From Kribbella pratensis (GTDB lineage: Bacteria > Actinomycetota > Actinomycetes > Propionibacteriales > Kribbellaceae), in assembly GCF_004365355.1 (NCBI RefSeq), contig NZ_SODP01000001.1:694191-758190 (forward strand): 64,000 bases of DNA. The letters are read 5' to 3'. This document shows, piece after piece, positions 1-7,824 of the stretch. A program made the position numbers and the translations under genes. The notes under the pieces are model-generated. The model did no database searches, had not been told where the DNA came from, and saw only the letters and a program-made list of their open reading frames with translations. Each line of letters starts with the position of its first letter. The stretch's first letter is position 1.

Positions 1-89
1 AGGTCCCGTAGGTGTCGAGGGCCGACCAGTCCGGTCACCGTGAAAGCCCGGAATCACTGGCTGACGTGCTGATGGGGTAGGTGTGGACC

Positions 90-1385
90 ATGACCTTCCC
101 CTATCCAGCGACGAACTACCAGGAAGACAACCGCGGGCAGTTCCACTTCAGCTCGCGGGCCGGCTGGATGAACGACGTGAACGCGCCGCTGTACTACCGC
201 GGCGTGTATCACCTCTACTACCAGCACGCCCCGAACAGCCTGGTCTGGGACACCATGCACTGGGGTCACGCGACCAGCACCGACCTCGTGCACTGGACGC
301 AACAACCGATCGCCCTCGACCCACAGGTCCACCCCGGTGACCTGTGGTCGGGCGGCGGGGTCGTCGACCTCGAGAACGTGAGCGGTCTGAAGGACGGCGA
401 CCATGACCCGATCCTTGTGTACTCCGGCACGAACGGCGTGACCGTCTTCTACAGCCTGGACGGCGGCAACACGTTCCTGACGTACGCCGACGGCAAGAAG
501 GTCGTCACACCCGGCGGCACGAGCCGCGACCCGAAGGTCTTCCGGGACCCCGTCTCGGAGACCTGGGGCATGGTCGTGTGGTCGGACGAGGGCGGGAACG
601 GCGTCGACTTCTACACCTCGATCAACCTGCTCGACTGGACGTTCGCGTCGCGCTACTCGGCCGACTGGTTGTTCGAGTGCCCGAACCTGATCCGGATGCC
701 GCTCGACGACGACCACCGCTGGGTCCTGCACGCAGGCAGCGGCCAGTACGTCGTCGGCGCCTGGGACGGTACGACGTACCACTCGGAGTGGACCGAGCCG
801 CAGCGGATCAACCAGACCGAGACCTTCGCCGGCGCCGGGTACTACGCGGCCCTGACCTTCGAGAACGTGCCGAACGGGCGGATCGTCTCGATGGCGTGGC
901 AGGGCGAGAACAAAGGCTCGATCTGGACCGGCAATGCGTCGGTCCCGGTGGATCTAACCCTGCACCACACCGACGACGGCCTCCGCGTTTTCAGCACCCC
1001 GATCCCGGAGCTTGCGTCGCTCCGAGAAAGCACACAGACCTGGGAAAACCTGACGGTCGAAGACGGCGTACAGCAGATCCCAGCCGGCAGCACTTACGAG
1101 CTGGAGGCAACGGTCGACGTCGGCCAAGTCACCCGCTTCACGCTCAAGGTCGGCCGCGACGTCGCGTACCAGGACCAACGGCTCGACGGCGCCGAGCTCC
1201 GGCCGGTCAATGGCCGGATCAAACTCCACCTACTGGTCGACCGCGACCAGCTGGACGTGTTCGGGAACGACGGCGCGGTCTACCAGAGCTACAACGTCCG
1301 TCCGGCCGAGCTCGAGCTGGTGGCCGAGGGACGGGTCGTCGTGGAACAGCTGACGATCCACCAGCTCGCGTCTATCTGGCGATAG
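90..1385 (+). CDS. GH32 family glycoside hydrolase (fructan/sucrose hydrolase-like), cytoplasmic
   Basis: This 431-residue protein has the GH32 five-bladed propeller signatures. The nucleophile block is WMND (D29), although the usual PNG after it reads VNA. The stabiliser is in SRDPKVF (D147), and the acid/base block is FECPNL (E196). GH32 enzymes hydrolyse beta-fructosides such as levan, inulin or sucrose; the exact substrate cannot be told here. There is no signal peptide, so it probably acts on imported oligosaccharides in the cytoplasm. The C-terminal 130 residues fit the beta-sandwich normal for the family. An in-frame GTG at 81 is an alternative start; I prefer the ATG at 90. The 3' end overlaps the convergent ybaK by 14 bp. 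The first 80 bases of the window hold nothing I can assign. Confidence 0.88.
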   Translation: MTFPYPATNYQEDNRGQFHFSSRAGWMNDVNAPLYYRGVYHLYYQHAPNSLVWDTMHWGHATSTDLVHWTQQPIALDPQVHPGDLWSGGGVVDLENVSGLKDGDHDPILVYSGTNGVTVFYSLDGGNTFLTYADGKKVVTPGGTSRDPKVFRDPVSETWGMVVWSDEGGNGVDFYTSINLLDWTFASRYSADWLFECPNLIRMPLDDDHRWVLHAGSGQYVVGAWDGTTYHSEWTEPQRINQTETFAGAGYYAALTFENVPNGRIVSMAWQGENKGSIWTGNASVPVDLTLHHTDDGLRVFSTPIPELASLRESTQTWENLTVEDGVQQIPAGSTYELEATVDVGQVTRFTLKVGRDVAYQDQRLDGAELRPVNGRIKLHLLVDRDQLDVFGNDGAVYQSYNVRPAELELVAEGRVVVEQLTIHQLASIWR

Positions 1386-1860
1386 CCGCCGTGCGTGCCT
1401 TGGTCACGGTGATCAGGTCGGCGGGGGACAGGCCGATGTCGAAACCGCGTCGGCCGCCCGACACGTAGATGGTCGGGTGGTCGGTGGCGGTGCTGTCGAT
1501 GACGGTGGGCAATGCGCGCTTCTGGCCGATCGGGCTGATGCCGCCGACGACGTACCCGGTGGTGCGCTCGGCGGCAGCCGGGTCGGCCATCACCGCCTTC
1601 TTGCCGCCGGTCGCGGCCGCGATCGCCTTCAGATCAAGCTGTTTCCCGACCGGTACGACGCCGACCGCGAGCTTGCCGTCGACCTCGACGAGCAGGGTCT
1701 TGAACACCTGCTCCGGGTCCAGGCCGAGCGCCTCGGCGGCCTCCAGCCCGTACGACTTCGCCGCCGGGTCGTGCTCGTACGCGTGCGTCGTGAACTCGAC
1801 CTTCGCCTTCGTCAGCGCCACCGTCGCGGGCGTCCCCTGACTCTGCCTACTCTTCGCCAC
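1372..1860 (-). CDS. ybaK: YbaK/EbsC family Cys-tRNA(Pro) deacylase
   Basis: The 162-residue product matches the small single-domain YbaK family, which removes cysteine mischarged on tRNA-Pro in trans. Visible family marks are the N-terminal TPATVALTKAKVEF segment, the VFKTLLVEVDGK strand, the VPVGKQLDLK segment with the conserved lysine, and the late GGISPIGQKR loop that shapes the active site. The length is normal for the family. The start is a GTG that overlaps the end of the upstream HTH regulator by 14 bp, so the two are probably cotranscribed and translationally coupled. The 3' end overlaps the convergent GH32 gene. Confidence 0.9.
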   Translation of the reverse strand: MAKSRQSQGTPATVALTKAKVEFTTHAYEHDPAAKSYGLEAAEALGLDPEQVFKTLLVEVDGKLAVGVVPVGKQLDLKAIAAATGGKKAVMADPAAAERTTGYVVGGISPIGQKRALPTVIDSTATDHPTIYVSGGRRGFDIGLSPADLITVTKARTAAIAR

Positions 1861-2533
1861 CTGGCGAGCTTAGACCGGCGGGCACCAGCCGGACGCAGCA
1901 GTGACCGGGCGACGGGGCGAGGCGGGCCTCGTAGGGAAGGTCGAGTGCGTCGACGATGCCGGCCAGCAAGTGCAGGTTCATCCCGCAGACCAGCTTGGGC
2001 TGCTCCTGGGCGATGCGCCGGAACGGGCAGTTGACCAGTCCGATGCCGTCCTTGTCCGCGCGCGGCTCGAAGCCGTGCGACGCCAGGATCTCGATCACCG
2101 GGCGGTCCCCGGCGTCCCGGCCGATGGCTTCGCCGTACTCCCGGGCGCGGCGGTTGACCGCGGCGCGCGGCGACGTACCGTCGGCTTCGGCGTCCTCGAC
2201 GGCTGCGGCGAGGAGCCGGCCCGCGACCGCGTACTGGCGCTCGGGGAGGGTGATCTCGATCTCCCGGTCGGAGCGGTGGTACAGCTTTGCGGGCCGCCCG
2301 GCACCCGGGCCGGTGCGTCCGCTGCGGCGCTCGAAGCAGGTGTCGAGCAGGCCCTCCTCGGTGAGCCGGTCCAGATGGAAGGCGGCCGTCGTCCGGGGGA
2401 TGCCGAGCTCGGCCGCGGCCTCGTCGCGGCTGACCGGGTCCGGCGCGTTGACGACGTACTCGTAGAGCCGGCGGCGGGTCGGCTCCTCCAATGCGGCGAC
2501 TGCCTGAACCTCTGTGTCCCACGACGTGTCCAC
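1847..2533 (-). CDS. ArsR/SufR-like winged-helix regulator with C-terminal cysteines
   Basis: The 228-residue protein begins with a winged helix (residues about 12-70; the DEAAAELGIPRTTAAFHLDRL segment is the helix-turn-helix). It ends with a sensor region carrying C169, C183 and the pair C212-C213, in motifs NCPF, LVCGMN and GHCCV. COG2345-type regulators such as SufR bind an iron-sulfur cluster with C-terminal cysteines, so a redox or metal sensor is a reasonable inference, not shown. The start is GTG with a TAGAAT hexamer 6 nt upstream and no ribosome site, suggesting a leaderless mRNA. It is divergent from folE across a short palindrome-rich region and probably controls itself and perhaps folE. 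Confidence 0.8.
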   Translation of the reverse strand: MDTSWDTEVQAVAALEEPTRRRLYEYVVNAPDPVSRDEAAAELGIPRTTAAFHLDRLTEEGLLDTCFERRSGRTGPGAGRPAKLYHRSDREIEITLPERQYAVAGRLLAAAVEDAEADGTSPRAAVNRRAREYGEAIGRDAGDRPVIEILASHGFEPRADKDGIGLVNCPFRRIAQEQPKLVCGMNLHLLAGIVDALDLPYEARLAPSPGHCCVRLVPAGLSSPGGEE

Positions 2534-2539
2534 AGGATG

Positions 2540-2577
2540 ATTCTATCGACAACTTGTGTTGATGTAACAGTTATAGT
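2540..2577. promoter_or_regulatory. Divergent promoter/operator between HTH regulator and folE
   Basis: On the minus strand GTTACA (2568-2563), a 17-bp gap and TAGAAT (2545-2540) form a promoter ending 6 nt before the regulator GTG. On the plus strand TATAGT (2572-2577) is a good -10 for folE. Two small inverted repeats lie between them: CAAC-N4-GTTG at 2550-2561 and TAAC-A-GTTA at 2565-2573. The CAAC/GTTG half-sites resemble those of the SufR operator (CAAC-N6-GTTG), with a shorter gap. Binding by the adjacent regulator is inference. Confidence 0.5.
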
Positions 2578-2609
2578 GGCAGTTCGTTGAGACCTCAGGG
2601 AGTGTGCAG

Positions 2610-3221
2610 ATGGCGATCTCGGCCGACCTCGAGTCCGTCCCCCTCCATATCGTCGCGCGGCGGGAGGAGATCGACCTTCCGGCCGCACAGCGTGCGGTCG
2701 CGGATCTGCTGACCGCGCTCGGGCGGGACCCGGAGAGCGCACACCTGGTGGACACCCCGCGCCGGGTCGCGAACGCGTACGCGGAGATGCTCACACCGCG
2801 GGAGTTCGAGCTGACCACTTTCCCGAACGACGAGGGGTACGACGAGCTCGTCCTGGCCAAGGACATCCCGGTGCAGTCGTTGTGCGAGCACCACCTGCTG
2901 CCGTTCCAGGGCGTCGCCCACGTCGGGTACCTGCCCGGCGACCGGATCCTCGGGCTGTCGAAGCTGGCCCGGGTGGTGGAGCTGTTCGCGCGTGACTTCC
3001 AGGTGCAGGAGCGGCTGACGAAGCAGGTCGCCGACTGGCTGCAGGACCACCTCGACCCGAAGGGCGTTGGCGTGGTGATCGAGGCCGAGCATCAGTGCAT
3101 GTCGCTGCGCGGCGTCCGTGCGGCCGGCTCGCGCACGGTCACGTCGTCGCTGCACGGGATCCTCCGCGAAAACCCCAGTTCGCGGCAGGAGTTCTTCGCG
3201 CTGACCGGCCTCACCCCGTAG
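2610..3221 (+). CDS. folE: GTP cyclohydrolase I
   Basis: FolE converts GTP to 7,8-dihydroneopterin triphosphate, the first step of folate and pterin synthesis. The 203-residue product has the zinc ligands C92, H95 (in LCEHHLLPF) and C163 (in HQCMSLRG), with the same spacing as C110/H113/C181 of the E. coli enzyme. The VDTPRRVANAY segment is also typical. The ATG at 2610 is chosen over an in-frame GTG at 2604 because a CAGGGAG ribosome site lies 8 nt upstream. No other folate gene is nearby, whereas folE often sits with folP/folB/folK in actinobacteria. A pterin cofactor role outside folate cannot be excluded. Confidence 0.95.
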   Translation: MAISADLESVPLHIVARREEIDLPAAQRAVADLLTALGRDPESAHLVDTPRRVANAYAEMLTPREFELTTFPNDEGYDELVLAKDIPVQSLCEHHLLPFQGVAHVGYLPGDRILGLSKLARVVELFARDFQVQERLTKQVADWLQDHLDPKGVGVVIEAEHQCMSLRGVRAAGSRTVTSSLHGILRENPSSRQEFFALTGLTP

Positions 3222-3264
3222 GCCGGGCGGTCAGTCCGAAGTTCAGTCCGGTTTCAGCCGAGTT

Positions 3265-3597
3265 TCACGCCGACGCGACGGCCGGCGGGTGGTGGTGGGT
3301 CCGGCGGCCGGTGGCGAGGATGTGCGTGAGCTCGCCGGGCAGCAGGTCGGTGCCCGGCACCGGCTCCATCTCGGAGACGTCCAGCCAGCGCACCACGGTC
3401 GCGCCGCGGTGGCCGTGAACGGCGAGGATGGAATCCAGGTCCGGCCAGACGGCCGTGGAGGGGTTCGCGCCGTGCCAGCGGAGCGCGACCGAGCCGTCGG
3501 TGAAGACGCACCCTTCGGCGACGACGCCGGTGCCGGAAACCCCGCTGATGTCGGCGTAGCGGACGAGTTCGAAAGTCTGGGGTTTCACCGGGTACAC
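3265..3597 (-). CDS. Small conserved protein of unknown function
   Basis: I do not recognise a named family beyond a general likeness to small conserved actinobacterial proteins. The 110-residue product is soluble with no signal peptide or membrane segment. It starts with alternating hydrophobic residues (TFELVRYADISGVSGTGVVAEG), contains FTDGSVALRWHG and ends in a histidine-rich tail (RRTHHHPP). A GTG at 3597 is preceded by a CTCCCGGG stretch; a second GTG at 3588 is possible. It converges on folE and is divergent from hen1 with about 200 bp between them, in which I see no clear operator. Confidence 0.55.
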   Translation of the reverse strand: MYPVKPQTFELVRYADISGVSGTGVVAEGCVFTDGSVALRWHGANPSTAVWPDLDSILAVHGHRGATVVRWLDVSEMEPVPGTDLLPGELTHILATGRRTHHHPPAVASA

Positions 3598-3805
3598 CCC
3601 GGGAGGCGACAGATTGGTGCCATGATCCTTTCCCCGTTGTCACGTGCTTGGGCTTTCGCCACAAACCGGGGACATGTACCGACTGTCAGCGGGGAAGTAC
3701 GGTCTGTAGCGACTGATCTTCTCACCACAAGCTAGATCCAAAGGGCCGAACACGCCAGCCCCTAATCCGCGTGTCTCGCTCCTCGACCCGTGATCGAATG
3801 GCGCG

Positions 3806-5206
3806 GTGTTCCTGACCCTCGGCACCGACCTGACCGGAGTAGACGCGCCCGCGAGTGATTTCGGGTTCCTCTTGCACAAGAACCCGGCCCGGCCGCAGAA
3901 GATCGAGGTCACCGGCGGATCGGCGCATGTCTTCTACCCCGAGGCGACCGACGAGCGTTGTACGGCGGCGGTCCTGCTGGAGATCGACCCGATCGGGTTG
4001 GTCCGCTCCGGCCGTGGGAGGGCGGCGGAAGGATTCACGCTCGGGCAGTACGTCAACGACCGCCCGTACGCCGCATCGAGCCTGCTCGCGGTGGCGCTGG
4101 CGAAGCTCTTCCGGACCGCGATGAACGGTCGCTGTGACGCGCGTCCGGAGTTGGCGGCGCGCGCGATCCCGCTGGAGATCCATGTGGCTGCGCTGCCGTG
4201 CAACGGCGGGTCCGACCTGGCTGAGCGGCTGTTCGCGCCGCTCGGATGGAACGTCGACGCGCGCCCGGTGCCGCTCGACCCGGAGATCCCGGCCTGGGGT
4301 GATTCGAGGTACGTCGACCTGCGGCTGACCGGCGTACTGCGGTTGGCCGATGCGCTCAATCACCTGTACGTGATGCTGCCCGTGCTGGACGACGCCAAGC
4401 ACTACTGGGTCGGCTCGGACGAGGTCGACAAGCTGGTGCGCGCCGGCGAGGGGTGGCTCGGTGCGCATCCCGAGAAGGAACTCATCTCCCGCCGCTATCT
4501 CGCGCACCGGCGGTATCTGTCTGATGCGGCGTTGGAGCGACTTGTCGAAGTCGACGGCGAGGAGCTGGCCGAGGAGTCGTCGGACGAGGGCTCGGTCTCG
4601 CTTGCGGTCGAACGGCGCGGCGTCGTGGCCGGCGTACTGCGTGAGCTGGGCGCGCGGCGGATCGCGGACATCGGCTGCGGCGAGGGCGCGCTGGTCGGCG
4701 AGCTGCTCAAGGACCCGATGATCGGTGAGCTGATCGCGACCGACGTTTCGGCGCGAGCTTTGATCCGGGCCAAACGGAGGCTGCACTACGACGACCTGCC
4801 CGACCGGCAACGGGACCGGCTCCGGTTCCTGCAGTCGTCCGTCACGTACTCCGACGAGCGGCTCGCCGGGCTGGACGCGGTCGTGCTGATGGAGGTCGTC
4901 GAACACGTCGACCCACCCCGCCTGCCCGCTCTGGCCCACTCGGTCTTCCGCGCTGCTCGCCCGGCAGCCGTCGTGATGACGACCCCGAACAGCGAGTACA
5001 ACGTGCGCTTCCCATCCCTGCCCGCAGGCAACTTCCGCCACCCCGACCACCGCTTCGAGTGGACCCGCCGCGAGTTCGAATCCTGGTCCCATGAAGTCGC
5101 GACCCGCTACGACTACTCAGTCGACTTCCGCCCTGTCGGCCCGGTCGACCCCGAGGTAGGCCCACCAACCCAGCTGGCACTGTTCCGACGGGAGGACGCT
5201 CGATGA
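3806..5206 (+). CDS. hen1: Bacterial Hen1: RNA 3'-terminal ribose 2'-O-methyltransferase
   Basis: Hen1 methylates the 2'-OH at a repair junction so that a healed RNA cannot be cut again at the same site. The 466-residue protein starts with the bacterial Hen1 N-terminal module (LTLGTDLTGVDAPASDFGFLLHKNP), known to activate the Pnkp ligase. The C-terminal SAM methyltransferase has DIGCGEG at 288-294 and the metal and catalytic residues E363, E366, H367 and H415, with the same spacing as E366/E369/H370/H418 of the Clostridium thermocellum protein. The start is GTG without a clear ribosome site. The stop overlaps the pnkp start as ATGA, so the two are coupled. Confidence 0.95.
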   Translation: MFLTLGTDLTGVDAPASDFGFLLHKNPARPQKIEVTGGSAHVFYPEATDERCTAAVLLEIDPIGLVRSGRGRAAEGFTLGQYVNDRPYAASSLLAVALAKLFRTAMNGRCDARPELAARAIPLEIHVAALPCNGGSDLAERLFAPLGWNVDARPVPLDPEIPAWGDSRYVDLRLTGVLRLADALNHLYVMLPVLDDAKHYWVGSDEVDKLVRAGEGWLGAHPEKELISRRYLAHRRYLSDAALERLVEVDGEELAEESSDEGSVSLAVERRGVVAGVLRELGARRIADIGCGEGALVGELLKDPMIGELIATDVSARALIRAKRRLHYDDLPDRQRDRLRFLQSSVTYSDERLAGLDAVVLMEVVEHVDPPRLPALAHSVFRAARPAAVVMTTPNSEYNVRFPSLPAGNFRHPDHRFEWTRREFESWSHEVATRYDYSVDFRPVGPVDPEVGPPTQLALFRREDAR

Positions 5207-7725
5207 AGATCGACGTACCAGCGCTCTCCCTGGTGGTTCTGGTGGGGGCGAGTGGCTCGGGGAAGTCCACGTTTGCTCGGCAGCACTTCCTGGCGACGGA
5301 GGTGATCTCGAGTGACTTCTGTCGTGGGCTGGTCTCGGACGACGAGAATGATCAGGCTGCGACCAAGGACGCGTTCGAGGTGCTGCACTTCATCGCCGGC
5401 AAGCGTCTCGCTGCCGGGCGGCTGACGGTCATCGACGCGACGAACGTGCAGCCTGAGGCACGCAAGGAGCTCGTGAACCTCGCCCGGGAGTACGACGTAC
5501 TCCCGGTCGCGATCGTGCTCGACCCGCCGGAGCGGGTGTGCACCGAGCGCACCGAGCAGCGGGCCGACCGGCAGTTCGGCGCGAAGGTGATCGCCCGCCA
5601 GCGCTCACAACTGAAGCGCGGCCTGCGAAGTCTCAAACGCGAAGGCTTCCGGACTGTTCACGTGCTGAACAGCGTCGACGAGATCGATGCCGTCAGCATC
5701 GAACGCACGCGACTGTTCAACGATCTCAAGGACCAGCCCGGCCCGTTCGACATCGTCGGCGATGTCCATGGCTGCCGTCCCGAGCTCGAGCAGCTACTCA
5801 CCGAGCTCGGCTACACGATCACCCGCGACGACGCCGGCCGTCCAGTCGACGCTGTTCACGCGGACCGCCGTGCGGTGTTCGTCGGCGACCTGGTCGACCG
5901 CGGGCCGGACACTCCCGGCGTACTGCGTCTCGTCATGGGCATGGTTGCCAACGGCAACGCGTACTGCGTACCGGGCAACCACGAGGACAAGCTGCTCCGC
6001 GCGCTCCGCGGCAAGAACGTCAAGATCAGCCACGGGCTCGAGACGACACTCGAGCAGCTCGCGCTGGAGCCGCAGGAGTTCCGCGACCAGGTCGAAACCT
6101 TCATCGACGGGCTGATCTCGCACTACGTGTTCGACGGCGGCAAGCTGGTTGTCTCGCACGCCGGCCTGGTCGAGCGCATGCACGGTCGTGCGTCCGGCCG
6201 GGTGCGTTCGTTCTGCCTGTACGGCGAGACGACGGGCGAGACCGACGAGTTCGGGCTGCCCGTGCGGTACCCGTGGGCGAACGACTACCGCGGTCGCGCG
6301 ATGGTCGTCTACGGCCACACGCCGACGCCCGAGCCGGAGTGGATCAACAACACGATCTGCCTCGACACAGGCTGTGTCTTCGGCGGCTCGCTGACCGCGC
6401 TCCGCTATCCCGAGCGCGAGCTGGTGTCGGTCAAGGCGGCCGAGGAGTACTACGCGCCGGCCAAACCGTTGCACGTGGCAACGGCACCGTCGCGCGAACC
6501 CGACGTACTCGAGCTGACCGACGTGACCGGGCGCCGGGTGATCGAGACCGCGACGCACGGGCGACTGAGTGTCCGCGCGGAGCAGGCCGGTGCGGCGCTC
6601 GAGGTGATGAGCCGGTTCGCGATCGATCCACGGTTCCTGCTGTACCTGCCGCCGACGATGAGCCCGGTCGCGACATCGCCCGAGCCGGGGCTGCTGGAGC
6701 ACCCGCGGCAGGCCTTCGAGACGTACCGCGCACAAGGCGTCACCGAGCTGGTGTGCGAGGAGAAGCACATGGGCTCGCGTGCGGTCGTGCTGCTGACGAG
6801 GGACGACGACGTGGCGGAGAAGCGCTTCGGCCTTGCCGGCCGGGGTGCGATCCACACCCGCACCGGGCGGTCGTTCTTCGACGCGGACCTGACCGACGAG
6901 CTCCTTCTCCGGCTGCGCCGCGTCGCCTCCGAGGCCGGAATCTTCGAACAGCTCGACACGTCCTGGCTGCTGCTCGATGCCGAGCTGCTCCCGTGGAGCG
7001 CGAAGGCCGAGGACCTGCTGCGCAACCAGTACGCCGCCGTCGGCGCGGCCGCCCGTACGTCGTTGCCCGCAGCAACCGCCGCGCTGCGTTCCGCCGTCGG
7101 CGCCGGGCTGGACGTGGGCGACCTGCTGGCGTCGATGGAGCGCCGTACGTCGAACGCCGCGAAGTTCACCGAGGCGCATCGACGGTACTGCTGGCCGACC
7201 GACGGGCTCGACGGAGTACGGCTGGCGCCGTTCCAGGTGCTGGCGTCCGAAGGGGCGACGTACCAGGACCGGCCGCACGCGTGGCACCTCGATGTGGCCG
7301 ACCGGATGGTTGCCAAGGGCCCGGAGCTGATCACGCAGACCAGGCGGCTGTTCGTCGACGCGGACAACTGGGACGCCGGCATCGCCTGGTGGGAAGAGCT
7401 CACCGGCGCTGGAGGAGAGGGCATGGTCGTGAAGCCGGCCCCGAACCTGACCCGCACCGGGAAGGGTCTCGCACAGCCCGGTCTGAAGGTCCGCGGGCAG
7501 GAGTACCTGCGCCTCATCTACGGCCCGGACTACACCGACCCCGCCAACTTCACCCGCCTCCGCGATCGCAACCTGGGTCACAAGCGCTCGCTGGCACTCC
7601 GCGAGTATGCCCTGGGTCTGGAGTCCCTCGACCGGGCCGCCCGCGGCGAGCCCCTCTGGCGCATCCACGAATGCGTCTTCGCCGTCCTGGCCCTCGAATC
7701 AGAACCGATCGACCCGCGCCTCTGA
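5203..7725 (+). CDS. pnkp: Polynucleotide kinase-phosphatase-ligase Pnkp (RNA repair)
   Basis: The 840-residue enzyme has the three bacterial Pnkp domains in order. The 5' kinase carries the P-loop GASGSGKS (15-22). The calcineurin-type 2',3' phosphatase carries GDVHGC from about 186, then GDLVDRG, GNHED and YGHTPTPE. The C-terminal ligase-type adenylyltransferase has its nucleophile K521 in EEKHMGSR and GGEGMVVKP near residue 742. Pnkp heals the ends of cleaved RNA, typically ribotoxin-cut tRNA, and seals them only in complex with Hen1. All key motifs are intact. Length is close to the C. thermocellum protein (870). It shares a 4-bp ATGA overlap with hen1. Confidence 0.96.
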   Translation: MKIDVPALSLVVLVGASGSGKSTFARQHFLATEVISSDFCRGLVSDDENDQAATKDAFEVLHFIAGKRLAAGRLTVIDATNVQPEARKELVNLAREYDVLPVAIVLDPPERVCTERTEQRADRQFGAKVIARQRSQLKRGLRSLKREGFRTVHVLNSVDEIDAVSIERTRLFNDLKDQPGPFDIVGDVHGCRPELEQLLTELGYTITRDDAGRPVDAVHADRRAVFVGDLVDRGPDTPGVLRLVMGMVANGNAYCVPGNHEDKLLRALRGKNVKISHGLETTLEQLALEPQEFRDQVETFIDGLISHYVFDGGKLVVSHAGLVERMHGRASGRVRSFCLYGETTGETDEFGLPVRYPWANDYRGRAMVVYGHTPTPEPEWINNTICLDTGCVFGGSLTALRYPERELVSVKAAEEYYAPAKPLHVATAPSREPDVLELTDVTGRRVIETATHGRLSVRAEQAGAALEVMSRFAIDPRFLLYLPPTMSPVATSPEPGLLEHPRQAFETYRAQGVTELVCEEKHMGSRAVVLLTRDDDVAEKRFGLAGRGAIHTRTGRSFFDADLTDELLLRLRRVASEAGIFEQLDTSWLLLDAELLPWSAKAEDLLRNQYAAVGAAARTSLPAATAALRSAVGAGLDVGDLLASMERRTSNAAKFTEAHRRYCWPTDGLDGVRLAPFQVLASEGATYQDRPHAWHLDVADRMVAKGPELITQTRRLFVDADNWDAGIAWWEELTGAGGEGMVVKPAPNLTRTGKGLAQPGLKVRGQEYLRLIYGPDYTDPANFTRLRDRNLGHKRSLALREYALGLESLDRAARGEPLWRIHECVFAVLALESEPIDPRL

Positions 7726-7779
7726 GCTCGCCGGGGCGCGGGTGATGGTTTCCGGCGTGTAAACCTCTGCCGTGATCCC

Positions 7780-7824
7780 TTGGCAAGGTGTGACATTGCA
7801 CTTAAGGTCAGTGCAATGTCACAC
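7780..7824 (+). promoter_or_regulatory. Leaderless promoter inside a perfect 15-bp inverted repeat (GH127 operon)
   Basis: TTGGCA (7780-7785), a 17-bp spacer and TAAGGT (7803-7808) form a good promoter. Its expected transcription start falls at the ATG at 7816, so the mRNA should be leaderless. A perfect inverted repeat, GTGTGACATTGCACT at 7788-7802 and AGTGCAATGTCACAC at 7810-7824 with a 7-nt centre, covers the spacer, the -10 and the start codon. A repressor bound here would block initiation. The operon's own GntR protein (16262-16948) is the obvious candidate, by inference. Confidence 0.75.

Noticed and set aside
1..80. Possible end of an upstream gene at the left edge
   Set aside because: All three plus frames stop within this stretch, but none gives a recognisable C-terminus.
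3722..5092. Long minus-strand reading frame opposite hen1
   Set aside because: It mirrors codons of hen1, whose protein has all catalytic residues; the antisense product is Arg/Val/Gln-rich and matches nothing known.
5794..7668. 624-codon minus-strand reading frame opposite pnkp
   Set aside because: It results from the third-position GC bias of pnkp; no start signal or recognisable domain.
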